This document shows positions 12,127 through 24,022 of a DNA stretch of 64,000 nucleotides, in pieces. The position numbers and the translations under genes were made by a program. This DNA is from Bretschneidera sinensis (Eukaryota > Streptophyta > Magnoliopsida > Brassicales > Akaniaceae), in assembly GCA_023935145.1 (NCBI GenBank), contig CM043700.1:99304400-99368399 (forward strand), written 5' to 3'. Below the pieces are notes generated by a model. The model made no database searches, was not told the origin of the DNA, and worked only from the letters and a program-made list of their open reading frames with translations. Positions within the stretch are counted from its first letter, which is position 1, and every line of letters starts with the position of its first letter.

Positions 12127-12285
12127 AGACCGACTGCCTTCCTGGTTCTTTTATTTCCAGCATATACCGGCTGTCACGGTTTCATTTAGACCGACTGACT
12201 CCCCGGTTCTTTTATTTTCAGCATATACCGGCTGTCACAGTTTAATTTAGGCCGATTACCTTTTCGATTCTTTTATTTCATGCAT
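12127..12285. repeat. 61-bp tandem repeat inside Tekay 5' LTR
   Basis: Two full units begin AGACCGACTG at 12127 and 12188 and share CAGCATATACCGGCTGTCAC. A third partial unit starts near 12248. The matching place in the other LTR (about 2670-2710) has a single unit. Confidence 0.8.
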
Positions 12286-13141
12286 ATGCATGAACAATGA
12301 TATAAAATATGGATATGAACAATAATATAAAAACAAGCATACATTTAGACATTCAATTTAGCTACCCAGCTCTTTCTCAAAATTATTATTTTTATCATAT
12401 TCATTAAATTATATCCTCATATATCATATCAAATTATCAATTATTGCTTGTCAAAAATTTCATTTATCCCTTCATTATATATTTAATCAACTTATTATTT
12501 CAATAATATTACTTCTCATATAATAAATCTTTAACATATCAATTATTCCTATCATATCCACCAACCAACTTTCATCTATCATCTATCATCCAATCATAGT
12601 TTAATAATTAATTCAAATATCATCACTTTATATTTCATATTTATCTCGATTACTAAAAGTAAATCTAACTCACCACGTAGCACTTAAAGCTACTTGTGGA
12701 TCACCTTCTTGCCTTTTCTGCTCTTTTCAACAATTTCACCCGATTGTTGATTGTCAACACCTGATATAATATTTATATTAAAATTTCTAATTTGTTCTTT
12801 AATTCTTTCATAATTCATACCCTTTAAGTTTCCACATCAAATTCCAGGTAATTTCATGTATGCATAATTTAAAAAATAAAATTCACATTATTTTCTTTGT
12901 TTTTCCTTAAAGCTTTCCTCAACTCTCTTTAAAATTCTCCTGTAAACCTCTTCGAAATTTTACTCTTTCAATATTTCTTTCAGCCCCCAAGTGTTTAAAG
13001 AAATAAAGTAATTTGAATTGAAGAAAGAAGAAACCAAACAAGATTTGGTAAGAAAATCAAAATAAAACAAATATATATAAACTGCCCCACCACCGTTTCT
13101 CATGCACTGTTGTTTTATATGCAACAATTGTATATCACTCT

Positions 13142-13168
13142 GACAACACCTGGACTCCAGGTGTTGTC
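13142..13168. repeat. Perfect 12-bp hairpin in Tekay LTR
   Basis: GACAACACCTGG, a 3-base loop, then CCAGGTGTTGTC. The partner LTR has the same hairpin slightly degraded at about 3580-3608. It lies about 60 bp from the TATATAAA stretch. It could be a transcription or RNA-structure signal of the LTR. Confidence 0.7.
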
Positions 13169-13384
13169 CACCGTTTTTTCTTTTCTTTTTTTTTGACACC
13201 ACACATCCGTTTTCTTTTTCTTTTCCTTTTTTTTCTTTTCTTTTGACATCACACGTTCGTTTTTTCCGAAGGAATTATTTTTATTCAATAATAAATATTT
13301 TATGTATATATTATTTTATTTCCATGTAATATCTATCAAATTACTTCTTTACCCTTACTTTAAGAACACAGGTATTACACTCAG

Positions 13385-14446
13385 TCATAGACAACACTGG
13401 ACTGTAGCACAATCCTCCAACCTATGGCACACATCGAGTAGATGAAGATACTAACCATGAATAATCTCTTTTTGTTCAGTCTATCGACAACATTGGGGAG
13501 ACCCCGATCATCCGCTATGTATCTGCAAAACTGAAGGATACAAAAAATATCACTCCATTAACGTCTCAGCTCACACTAGCACAAAAAGGTATACCAGGAT
13601 GAATATGTATCACAAAATACATCAAGTTCCTCGCAACGCCTACACACAGAACTCGGTCCATATATTCTTCATCGTCCTCCACTTCTGATGACAACTTATC
13701 AGGCAACTAACTTTGTGATGCCTCCACCTCCAATAGATCAACTCGATCCACTAGAGTTTACATCTCACTAGTGCTCCCACTAGCAATACTCTGAACTTCA
13801 ACTGAACCTCGCACTATCTTATCTAGAGCTTCAATCCCAAGCTCGACAACCAGTACACCAAAGCCTATTCGCCTCAGGGTTGTACCTTAGAAATACATAC
13901 TTCATCGTCCACTGCTGAAGTTTCCTATCCCTTATAAGAGCATACGTCGGACAATCAAATATCCTCATCCAAGAATAATCAGCAGATGTACCTTACCACA
14001 ATTCCTCTAAAGTCTTCAACCCAATAACAATGGATGGAGGCCGATTATATCAAGCATAACTCACGTTCAGTCCAAAAATCTTCAACAAAACTGGCAAAAG
14101 AGATCACATTCCAAGCCCAATCCAAAAGTGTGTAGTTCATCCTTTCTGCAACTTTTGGTGCTTCCCTAATAGTGCAATTAATAACAGCAACCTTGCAGAA
14201 AACATTAATGCAATACACAAGGCCCATGCCTATTCTCAAGTGTTCGATTCTTGTGTGTCTCTCAATCAAGCTCTTCCACTACATCCATGAATAAAACCCA
14301 ACACTCTTGTTCTTCAAGGTGTAAATCAACACATTCCTCGAGAAACCATCGACAACCGTCAACATATACCACGTTCGACCTTTAAATGCAACCCAAGAGG
14401 GATACCATAAATCTACATTGATTTGATCAACCATGTATTTGGTCTA
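13385..14446 (-). pseudogene. Outer copia pol: integrase fragment and start of RNase H
   Basis: At about 14330-14440 the minus strand reads VDLWYPSWVAFKGRTWYMLT and VVDGFSRNVL, the copia integrase core containing the first catalytic Asp (DLW). At 14045-14269 come a VAERMN block and a WTE block. At about 13900-14000 come a ..ADYSWMRIFDCPTYA block and a FL-x-YNPEANRLWC block. Closer to the gypsy insertion only post-RT blocks are seen, including a GSLMY-like block and the approach to the TEAEYMAV motif, so the RT core is deleted. Many stops are present. Confidence 0.75.
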
Positions 14447-14958
14447 ATGAAATTGAGAGATTACAACAGTGTTTAAAGTATCTAAAGTATTCAAACCCAC
14501 ATCCGAAATACACTCAGACTCACTGCTAAGTATTTGAGAATACGAGCCACACAAACTATAGCTCTTACCAATCTCTCAGAGACTCACACTTGTTTTTCTC
14601 ACTATACCTCACCACAACAATTACAATTAATTTCTCTCTGCCGAACACTTGGCTGTCTGCCACCCGTCTTGCTCTTGCAATACTGCATTTTTGCTCACTC
14701 TTATGCTTGCACTTAACTCTGGCTTTTACCACTCACAAATCTCCAGTTTATAAGAGAATGGAAGGAGATGTCTAGCCATCTAGCTTAAAAAAATCAGTCA
14801 GGCCTGTGAAGTAGGGACAGCCACTGTCCTGGCCTAAATCAAGGCATCTAAAGACCGGTTAGAACTAGCTAGTAGGGACACACCCGCACACAATATTGGC
14901 CATATTCTTTGGCATAAAATGAGGCACTTCCTGGCCCCACCACATGTATTGCACAACA
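14447..14958 (-). repeat. 5' LTR of outer copia, truncated (512 bp)
   Basis: It aligns with 1057-1570. The inner 184 bp of this LTR, the primer site, gag and protease are gone, and integrase coding follows directly. The outer end GCACAACA is intact, next to target duplication GTTTC. Confidence 0.85.
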
Positions 14959-15220
14959 GTTTCTTTGAAATTAACACTCGCAAATATGATTTTCCTTAAA
15001 ACAAATACGGTGGAAATGTATGTTAAGATGGTTCCATCCTATATGCATTTATCCACATTATGTGATTCCATAATATGCTTTATTTTTTACAAAACAAAAC
15101 CTTATGAAAATGACTCCATTAGATATAAATTATTTTTATTTTTTAGGCAATTAGAATGGACATTTATGTTGACATGACCTTCTAATCTCCTTGTACTAAT
15201 TCATATTATGTGATTCCATA
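14959..15220. repeat. Right part of the ~145-bp tandem array
   Basis: It opens with GTTTC (14959-14963), the second copy of the copia target duplication. Units at about 15014 and 15158 carry the ATGTATGTTAAGATGGTTCC / GGACATTTATGTTGACATGA core, followed by CATATTATGTGATTCCATAATATG. They continue the array seen at 379-788. Confidence 0.6.
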
Positions 15221-17951
15221 ATATGAATCTCATTTAAGCAATACCCTAATTCAATTGAAACTTCAAAATTAAATTTTATTTGGAAAACATTAATAAAAGA
15301 TAAAAGAATTAATGTTACTTGGTATCGTTTTAAGATGAGAGCTGTAGGGGTGTTTACGTTCCCCACGCTTAACAAACCTTTGAAACTCAAAACAGGTTCA
15401 TGTGGACTTTGATGATTAATTAAGTATTAGAACTAAGGGTCTATATTTTTTTAATCACTTTCCATTTAAGGTGTTCAATCGACTTAAATAATTAATTGAT
15501 AGCTAATCAATTTTAAGTTTATCATGTCTCACTTTATCACTAAAAAAATGAAATAAAAGATAACATAATAATAAATTCTCATGTAATTTTTATTTTTCGT
15601 ATTCCTGAGGTGGGTATCGACAGCTTGGAGACTTCACTAGGATAAGTGAGAGGTCAAGCCAATTAAGGTTGGTTTCTTTGTTCCTTTTTTGTTTTACATT
15701 AAAAATTCATGTATTTATTTTGAAGTTCTTCCATTCTGACATAAATTAAATGCTTATATGTTTCTTTTTTATTATTTCGAACATGTTTCCTTTGTTATTT
15801 AACTTATTTCTTAACAATCATCTTGTGAATATTGCTTACCATGCATATGATTTATTTATTTTATTTTAATTTTCACAAATTTTAAATACTATTGTATGTA
15901 CTTATGGAGATGCTTGGGTAGAAAAGGTAAAGGTAAAGGTAAAAGGTAAATACTTCCCCCCCACTCCCGCACTTGTAACACTCTCTAATTCTTTTCACTT
16001 ATGATATATTTTTTGCCAAACCCAGCCGTATACCTCAGGATTAGCGGGAAGTAGCTCACTCCAAGATTCTTTGATCATGTGAGGTTGCCAAAGCTTAAAC
16101 TTCTCAGCGATTCATGAGTTTGGTCACCATTGATGTGTTTTTAGAACAACAAATCGAGCCACCCCATTAAAGTGTAATTATGATAGTAAACCTATCTATT
16201 TAGATAGAATGGGCCTTAGGTTACAAGTCGTAAGCCTAGGAGAAATATTAAAACTAAACTAGGATACTATAGAGGAAAGCATTCTACCTTTTATGTCTCA
16301 TGCATACATGCATATCACCCATGTTTGAGGATTCTTAACCTAACTCAAAGCCACACATTAAGTCACTCATGGTGGTTATACCGCCTAACTGGGAACCAAG
16401 TTGCCCATCACTGAGTTTTGTCGGTGATGCACACACTCAAAAATTGCAGTCTCACAAGTACTTCAATAGGAATTCAAAGGGATAAATCGCATCCATATGT
16501 CCACACCATCAATTTCTACATAATAGGGGGAACCAGTCTCTTATCAAGAACACAGGATTGAGTAGTTAAAAGAACAAACAACTAATAAAAATGTTAAGGT
16601 GAATCAGATGATCGCCTCGCTGCTTCATTAGAGCCAGGGCATCAAGACCATCAATTGTCTCTGTTATCACACTCGTTGTGATTCATAAGATAATCAGTAG
16701 TCCATCATTAGATGATGTATGAAAGGCAACCAATAAGAAAATCTTCAATAGTACTTGTTATAGGTTTCGATGGTTCTACTGTATTTATACCCAAATAACA
16801 ACGAAATACGTTAACACGTTAACGTTCATTCAAAAAAATACAAAATATTATATGTAAAAAAAACCTTTCACATTCATACCTAAAAAGTAACAAAATAAAA
16901 AATAAAAAACCCATATGTTAACTTTATTACGAAGCCTACATTTCATGACTTGTGTTTTGATTGATAGGATAAATCATAAACCACTTTAATATGGTGGGTT
17001 AACGCATCGAATATACGATAAAACGATTCTAAAATGAAATTACATCTTCATAAATCTAGCAAAAATGGTATTACATTAATGTGGAAAGAAAGCCGTGAAG
17101 AAATACAACTTTTCTTTATTATGCATTTTATTATATCATTATTAAAAAATATCAAATATTATGCATTTTATTATTATCATTATTAAAAAAAATATCAAGA
17201 GTCATTGTCCAAAAAGTTATTAAGGGTATTCAAAAAATCAGTATGATTTGATTTAGTACTAACAGAGCGAATAAAAAGAAAAAAAGAGAGAAAATATAAC
17301 CTGAATCAACTTTTTAATATGATTTATTGGTTTAAATTGGGTTGATAACACCTCTAATAATGAAAACTTTTTTTTTTGTTTGTTTAAATGGCTTGAAAAG
17401 ACAATTTCTATCACACTAATTTCTCTTATAAATAAATTTCTTTAAAAAAAATCTTAAGAAGTGAAATTACATTGGTGGCCTTTTTTTTTTTTTTATCATT
17501 GTACAAGTCACTTATCTTATCTATAGATATCTTTAAAATAAAAAGTAAAATAAAAAATGGTAGGAACCTTTTTTTATATTTTTCTTTTTTCTCTTCATTG
17601 TATAAGTCACTTTATCTTATTATTTTATTTTATTTTATAAAAAATTGTTCATATTTCACTCTTTCCCACCAGGCATCAGGCGAAAACAATTGGTGCCAAG
17701 TGGCGGGCAAGAAACCAACCCCACCTTGAAACAAACCTGCACAACATACTTACACACAGCACAGCTCAGACCACCATATACAGCCAGCTTTTCCTCTTCC
17801 GTCAATGATCTTCCCTTTGCCTTCAAAAACCCCAAACAAGAAAGCGACTTCTCTCCTATAAACCCTAACGCCTCATCTTCTTTATGCTCTCTTCAGTTTC
17901 TCTTTTTCCCATTTTAACTATTATGCTTGTTCGTCCAATCTTAGAGCTAAA
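15221..17951. other. Intergenic DNA and 5' flank/leader of the CCR4 pseudogene
   Basis: No gene is seen. A short (GGTAAA)n run is at about 15927-15950. A stretch at about 15600-16300 (GGGTATCGACAGCTTGGAGA; AATCGAGCCACCCCATTAAA) resembles the untranslated leader that follows the 5' LTR in some gypsy elements, but no LTR or ORF is attached, so this is weak. A 50-bp direct duplication (TTATGCATTTTATTAT units) is at about 17110-17195. The last 300 bp become CT-rich and gene-like (ending in a CTCTCTTCAGTTTCTC run), plausibly the leader of the downstream gene. Confidence 0.4.
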
Positions 17952-20900
17952 ATGGGTTCTCAAAAATCTGAAAACATGAAATGCGAAGTGTCAGTGAGTT
18001 TGCCTGGTGAAATCCCAGTCCTCGACTGCGAAATCAAGCCCAGCGTTCGTGTTCTCAGCACCCAAGGGTCTCTTCAAGCACCCACACATTCCCTCAGTTT
18101 CTCCTGGTTGGTGTCCATCTTGCTCTGTTCACTATATGTGTGTGGGTGTTTGTATCTGAGTTTTGGTTGCCAAGAAAACAGAGGAAAAATAAAAGAAAGT
18201 GGAGATTTCAATATGCTGGTTGGTGTTGTATTGGCTTTTCAGTATGCGTTAAGAATATCAAGAAAGTTGAGATTTTAGTTTTTCTGAATTTATCGAGAAT
18301 TTCTGGATTCAAGGCACATTATGTTTGATCAAAACTCTTTTTCTTTCTTGGCATTTCTTATACATTCTTTCTACTCGGCTTCGATTGGGTTCCTCTGAGA
18401 TGGGCAATCTTCTTTGAGTTTGAGATCTGTTTGATAGAAGGGATACCTGGGAATAAGTAAGAAAGAAAGAAGTAGGAATTCGATATGTCACTCCTGGTTT
18501 TCAGGGATGTGTATTTGCTTTCTCTGGAAAGTAACTATAGATACATGATTATGTACCCCTGCTTTTGATGTTAATATATCTATCAATTCAATAAGCAAGA
18601 AATTCTTTATACTTCTTTTTCTAGAGCAACTTTTTCTGTGGTAGTATTCTTCTTTGAAACAAATGGTGATCTAGGGGAATTTTCCCCCCTAGGCTACGTA
18701 ATTATACAAGGCTTACATGTTAACTATTGTTTGACCTAACAGAAAATATGGAAAAAAAAAAAAACGGTTTGCCATTCTCCCCCTCTTTTCCCTAATTTCT
18801 CAGCAATCAGGTGCAGCATTACAAACAAACATGAAAGAAAGGATGGTGGTTTTGAAATTGGAGAAACTGGAACTACTTGCACAGACAAAAGGGTTCTGTG
18901 TCTATAGGGGTCTGTTCTTCTTCTTCTTCCTTCTATATGTTGAAGCTCTGTTTAAGTGGATGTGAATTAGTGAATATGGTCCATAGACCAAATTGGCTTC
19001 GTGCGAAAGTTTTGAATATTATTATCGTTTTCTCATTTCTCTTATTCAACCTCAGAAATGACCTTGAGTTTTTTTTACCAATGATGGTATCTAGTTTTAG
19101 AGCATAGAATTTTTATCCATCTTTTGAGCTCTCTCATAGTTTCCTTGTGTGGTATTTGCAATTAAAGCTAAAATCATTAAATATCTTCTGTAATATGAAC
19201 ATTATATTTCACATGCATTAGCATGCTCCTAAGTAGTGGGTGGGGATTCACAGTGTTTAGTAAGTAATTACTGGTGATGATGCACTGATAAAAGTAGTTG
19301 TCCTTAATGAAGTAAAAGTGGCCATTTGATTAAAACTCATTCTTATTTACTAAATCATATGGATATAAGCATGCTATTTTTTTTTATTGATTTCTAGAAT
19401 AATAAATTGAAATATGTTTGAAGTTTCAGGAAACATAAATGAAACAAAAGATGCTTTGAGCTTCACTCACTCAAAGAAAAACAAAATGGAAAAGGAGAAA
19501 CTGAATTTCTTATTTGTTTTTCTGTTAATCATACTAAAATATTTTCTCTACATGTAGTACATGAACTTCTAGTGCTTGCACGTTGTGTGTGCATGCTTCC
19601 ATGATACTCTCAGTTCTTGTGTTTGCATGTTATGACCTATTTGTGACATGGGTTGCCAGTTTAGTACGTGCACTCTGGTTAGTTATTTCTTGATCTTGTG
19701 TTGAAGTAACACTGAATTTTTAAAATTATACATATGTAGGTATTGAGAGCAGATTACTTGTTCTGTGCACCCTTTTGAATTGGCTACTCTTCAATGTATG
19801 TCATGTGCAAAACTAAAGGTACCAATCAAGCAGAGTTACCATTGCTCTCGAAGGTGTTTCTTGGATGCATGGCAAGATCATGTGGCATGTCATCATCTTG
19901 CAGCTGAAACTGGCAGTCAGACCAAAAATGCTGATCAATTGACACTAAAGAAGCTCGGAAGTTGTTGCGATTGGGATGACTTTGGTACAGGCCCATTAGC
20001 TGATGAGAGTTTGGTGGTAGTGGAATGAGAAGAGAAAATAAGGGTTAAGGTGGGATCTTCAAAAACTTATGAACCATCAATGAATGATGTTGGTTTCAAT
20101 TTGAGGCTGGAATATCTAGCCACAGACTGTTTGATGGGGACTCATTTGTCTCCACTAAATATAATAGTGACTGATCCTGTGATTACTTTTCCTCCTCGTT
20201 GTCCTCGCTTCATGATCCAAATTGGAAGTTTGCAGAAATCTGGAAAAGTCAATCTTGAAGGCCAATCTTCTGATGATTTTACATTTAGTGTGCTATCGTA
20301 TAATGTCCTATGTGATCTCTATGCTAGTAGAGATCTGTATAGTTACTGTCCTCCATGGGCTCTTATCTGGGAATATCGCCGGAAAAATTTGCTTGATGAG
20401 ATCCTTGAGTATGATGCAGATATCCTCTGTCTTCAAGAGGTGAATTTCTTTCCTGTTTTGCTGCAGATGTAAATACGTAATTAAAATTTTGTGCATAGTG
20501 GTATCTTTTGGAAGCCTACTTTTTCAGCTTGTACAATAGTTTCTTCTTGGTTGGACAGGTACAAAGTGATCATTTTGAAAATTTCTTTAAGCCTGAGCTT
20601 ACAAAACGTGGCTACTCAGTTACGTACAAGAAAAAATCCAAAGAGGTATGGTTTTTTAGATTAGATTTAGTGCTGACACTGATGCAGCTCTGCCCTTCTC
20701 AATGTTTGTCATGTGCATCTTCTTATGTGCACAGGAATGATGGATGATTTGTCATCTGAAGAGGACATCCTGTGCAGACCTTGTGAATACGTCTTATTGC
20801 ATACTCATAACTTATAAGTAGTCAGACAGAATTTGCAGTAGTAATCATTGTGTAATATTTGGGACGTAATACACATTGACCATCAATCTGTAGAAGTATT

Positions 20901-23831
20901 TTAGATATTTTAAAAGGAATAAGCAATCCTGATACATAAAAAGAAACTTCTCTTTAACTGAAGTATAAGCTAGAAGTTAGAGACATAAAACAGAAAAGAA
21001 AAAAAAGAGCCATTTTTTTGTTTATTTAATATGACAATTTGATTAAATATTAGTGTCAGCTCAAAAAACAGTGACTAGGACTCTCAAAATTCAAAGCAAA
21101 AGGTGTCAACAAAATCATTATATAATTGATGTCAAAATACGAATATTAATGTGCTTTGGTATACACATTGGACAGACATAAGCTCTGAAAAAAATAGGAA
21201 ATGCACTGATAGTCAGAAACTTATGATGAAATTGTTGTAACTTGTTGATACGGCCAGATTGGTGTGGATATGGATTATGAGAGGTGCTTCATGGCCATAT
21301 TTTTGGGTGCTGTCTCATGTGTTATGGATTTTCCCCATAAAGTTCATTTAGACCTGTTCTTATTCATCCAGGGGGATTTTTGTTGAGGCAACTTCAGATA
21401 AGATCTTGAAGGGCCATCTTATCATGGGCAGGCTCCCCGTTCTAATATATGTAATTTCCGATTTGCCTGGCAGGTTTAGGCTCTGTGCTTGCATTGGTTT
21501 GATCGCATCTACCAGCTGATTTAACCAAGATGCCCTCAATAATTTGTAATTTGTCTTTCTTAATGATGTGTCATGTATACATGCATGCGCTTTTCCTTAT
21601 TTTGGAAAAGTTAGTAGATAGTAAGTGGGAGGTTCCCCTAGGAACAAAAGAATTCTGAGATGAAAACAAACTAGGAAATAGATTGGAAAGAGTTCATATA
21701 TTTTTGCTAGGAGGAAAGAGTTATAGTCGTTTGCACAAAAGAAATTTGCTTGTATTAGATATGTGTGGGCTTGCAGCTTTAACCTAATTTTGATGATGTG
21801 AGTAATTATTTCAATATGAATAATTATGATTTACTGTGATGTGAATAATTATGTCATATTGTAGAGTTGCTGGAGCAGTAGTTTTCATTTGCTTCATACT
21901 GCAATGTGTTTTATTGCATCCTGCATTTTTCAGTATTATTCTCGCTCTTCCCCCATAGATAGCCACAAATTCTTGTGCTCTGTGTTGGTCCAAGCATCAT
22001 ATCACTACTTGGTAAACATTGGTGAAGGAGCTTGGTGACATGCTACTTTATGTAATTTTCTCACGAAAATGATTTTATTGGATGTCTTGCAGGTGTATAC
22101 TGCTAACAGGTATGCAATTGATGGGTGCGCAACATTTTACCATCATTATTTATTCAAAGAAATTATGAAATTTGAGGTGAATAAACTCTAGATTATGTGA
22201 ATAATTATGTATGTAGTAAATGGCTGATGATTTTGCTTTGCTGATTATAGGTTGAGTTTGATAAGACGTCATTGTCAGTGGTGGAAGCATTGGAAACTGG
22301 ACTACAAAAGGAAGCTAGAATTCGCCTGCTAAAGGTATTCATGTGTTTCAGCTGTCTTTAAGCACTATGGTCTGACAGTTCCTGTTTCTGATTCAGCTTC
22401 CATCTTTTATTCTCTCCCCACCCCCTACTTCTTCTTCCTCTTTTTTTTTTTCCTTAGTTTATCTTTATAAAACTTTTGTTTAGCAGGACAATGTTGCACT
22501 CGTTGTTATATTAGAAGCACAGAGAAATGGAATCACTGATAATGTCTTTCAATCTAGAATTTGCGTGGTATGCTGTGTATTTGATATTTTAGAGCTTTAT
22601 CTAACTAATTCCAGGAGCACTGACAGAGCTATCATCTTTACCTCTAGGCGAACACCCATATACACGCAAACCCAAAGCATCCAGATGTGAAATTGTGCCA
22701 GGTGTGTTTTAGTTGTGGATCTCCTCCTTCTATATATTTTTCAAAAGAAAAAAAAAGGTATATACAGTGATTTTACTGTCTTCTTCTGTGTCTTAAGGTC
22801 GCAAACCTTGTCCATGGACTAGAGAAAATTGCACAATCACAAGTTCCTTTATTAATTTGTGGGGATCTGAACTCTCTTCCTGACAGGTTAGTCTTCTGCT
22901 CTAATTAACAAAGATGCATATTCTAGAAAGACTAATGGTTTTGTTTCCACAAGCAATCATAATATGAGTGCCTTGTTAGATAAGTAATAATATAGATTTC
23001 TTGCTTCTGGTGTATAAATTTAGTTACTGTAAAGCCCCCCTTGTTTCGGGCTGTTTCTTAATACCTCTTTTTCATATAGTAGCTTAGTTTTAAGTATGCC
23101 ATATAACCTCCAAACATTTATAATTTAGATGTATCAAAACTGTTTCTAAACCCCTACTCTTCCAGGTTTCACATCTTGACCCAATACTGAGGAATAGGCT
23201 AACCATTCCTCCTCTGTTATGGTTGACATCATTCATAGTTTCATCAGTTCATTTGTAGGGACGAACAAAAGCGTAATTAATAGTAGCTTGCAAAGTTTTC
23301 CATTCTATAATTTCTGAGGTTTTGAGAAGTATCATTCTCTATGCCATGTTTTTGTGTCATTTATATATTATGCATGTACTTATAGATTAGTTTCTGATTC
23401 TCTGGTTCAAAATCACAGTGATCCTCATACATTTCTAGTTAGAGGTGAAATCAATTCTCTTCATAAGAAGGAAACCGATCCGATTGGGATTATATCATAT
23501 TCTCAAGCTTCAGCACTCATTGGGTCTGGTAAGTCCATTCTTTTTCTACATGGAAATTGAAACCTAATCCTTAACTTCATATTTTTACTAAATCTTACGG
23601 AAATTTGCTTATTATGTTCCTTATTTAAGTGGAATTGCTTATTATGCCCTTTATTATGCCTATTTCCCTGCAAAGTAAAATATGACAAAATTCAGTTTTT
23701 GGTCTTTTTGATATTTTTGTACGAGTAACTTGTAAAAAAATAAAGATATTTTGTGTGAATAAATAATACTATGCATTTTGTTTTCCATTCCTAATTAATT
23801 GAAGAACTGGTGAAAGCCTTGTATGTTAAGG

Positions 23832-24010
23832 TGTTAGAGTGTTGAGAGTATTAGGGTTTAAGAGTATTGATGTAATTTCATAATATTAAGTTCTTTATAT
23901 ATATGACTACTAACCTTAGGGTTAGTAACCAGTTTACTGCTAACTATCTCTCATCCCTTTCTTTCTCGAAAACCTAATCACTGTCCAAACCCTAAACACA
24001 AACGTTAACA
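23832..24010 (+). repeat. 5' LTR of TRIM-like element
   Basis: TGTTAGAG...GTTAACA, 179 bp, ending exactly at the primer binding site. Confidence 0.85.
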
Positions 24011-24022
24011 TGGTATCAGAGC
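24011..24022 (+). other. Primer binding site of TRIM-like element
   Basis: TGGTATCAGAGC, initiator tRNA-Met type, with zero spacing from the LTR. Confidence 0.9.

Larger units (their letters stand above)
1857..13379 (-). mobile_element. Ty3/gypsy retrotransposon, chromovirus of Tekay/Del type, degenerate
   Basis: The element runs TGTAACG...ATTACA with long LTRs (1857-3766 and 11317-13379). The target duplication CTCAG is at 1852-1856 and 13380-13384. A primer site matching initiator tRNA-Met is at 11301-11312, and a polypurine tract is at 3767-3780. Domain order on the minus strand is gag, aspartic protease, reverse transcriptase, RNase H, integrase and a chromodomain-like end, the order of chromoviruses. 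LTR length near 2 kb and the chromodomain point to Tekay/Del. All coding domains carry multiple stops. A 2.8-kb gypsy derivative interrupts gag at 8040-10874. Confidence 0.9.
11317..13379 (-). repeat. 5' LTR of Tekay-type element (2063 bp)
   Basis: It is about 150 bp longer than its partner at 1857-3766. The excess lies in two local tandem duplications: a 61-bp unit at about 12127-12249 and a pyrimidine-rich unit of about 58 bp at about 13171-13266. The outer end is GGTATTACA, followed by target duplication CTCAG. The inner end has lost the canonical G (TATAACG). Confidence 0.9.
873..14958 (-). mobile_element. Outer Ty1/copia retrotransposon, decayed, host of two nested insertions
   Basis: The LTRs are 873-1570 and 14447-14958, with target duplication GTTTC on both sides (868-872 and 14959-14963). 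The protein remnants on the minus strand are integrase (13385-14446) and the RNase H tail (1571-1856), so the element points left. Gag, protease, primer site, the inner end of the 5' LTR and the catalytic part of the reverse transcriptase are missing. The integrase fragment abuts the right LTR directly. A Tekay gypsy element occupies 1857-13379. Without that insertion the copia would be only about 2.6 kb, a deletion relic. Confidence 0.85.

Noticed and set aside
15600..16800. Possible gypsy 5' leader
   Set aside because: The resemblance is from memory of similar leaders. There is no LTR, primer site or coding remnant nearby to support an element call.
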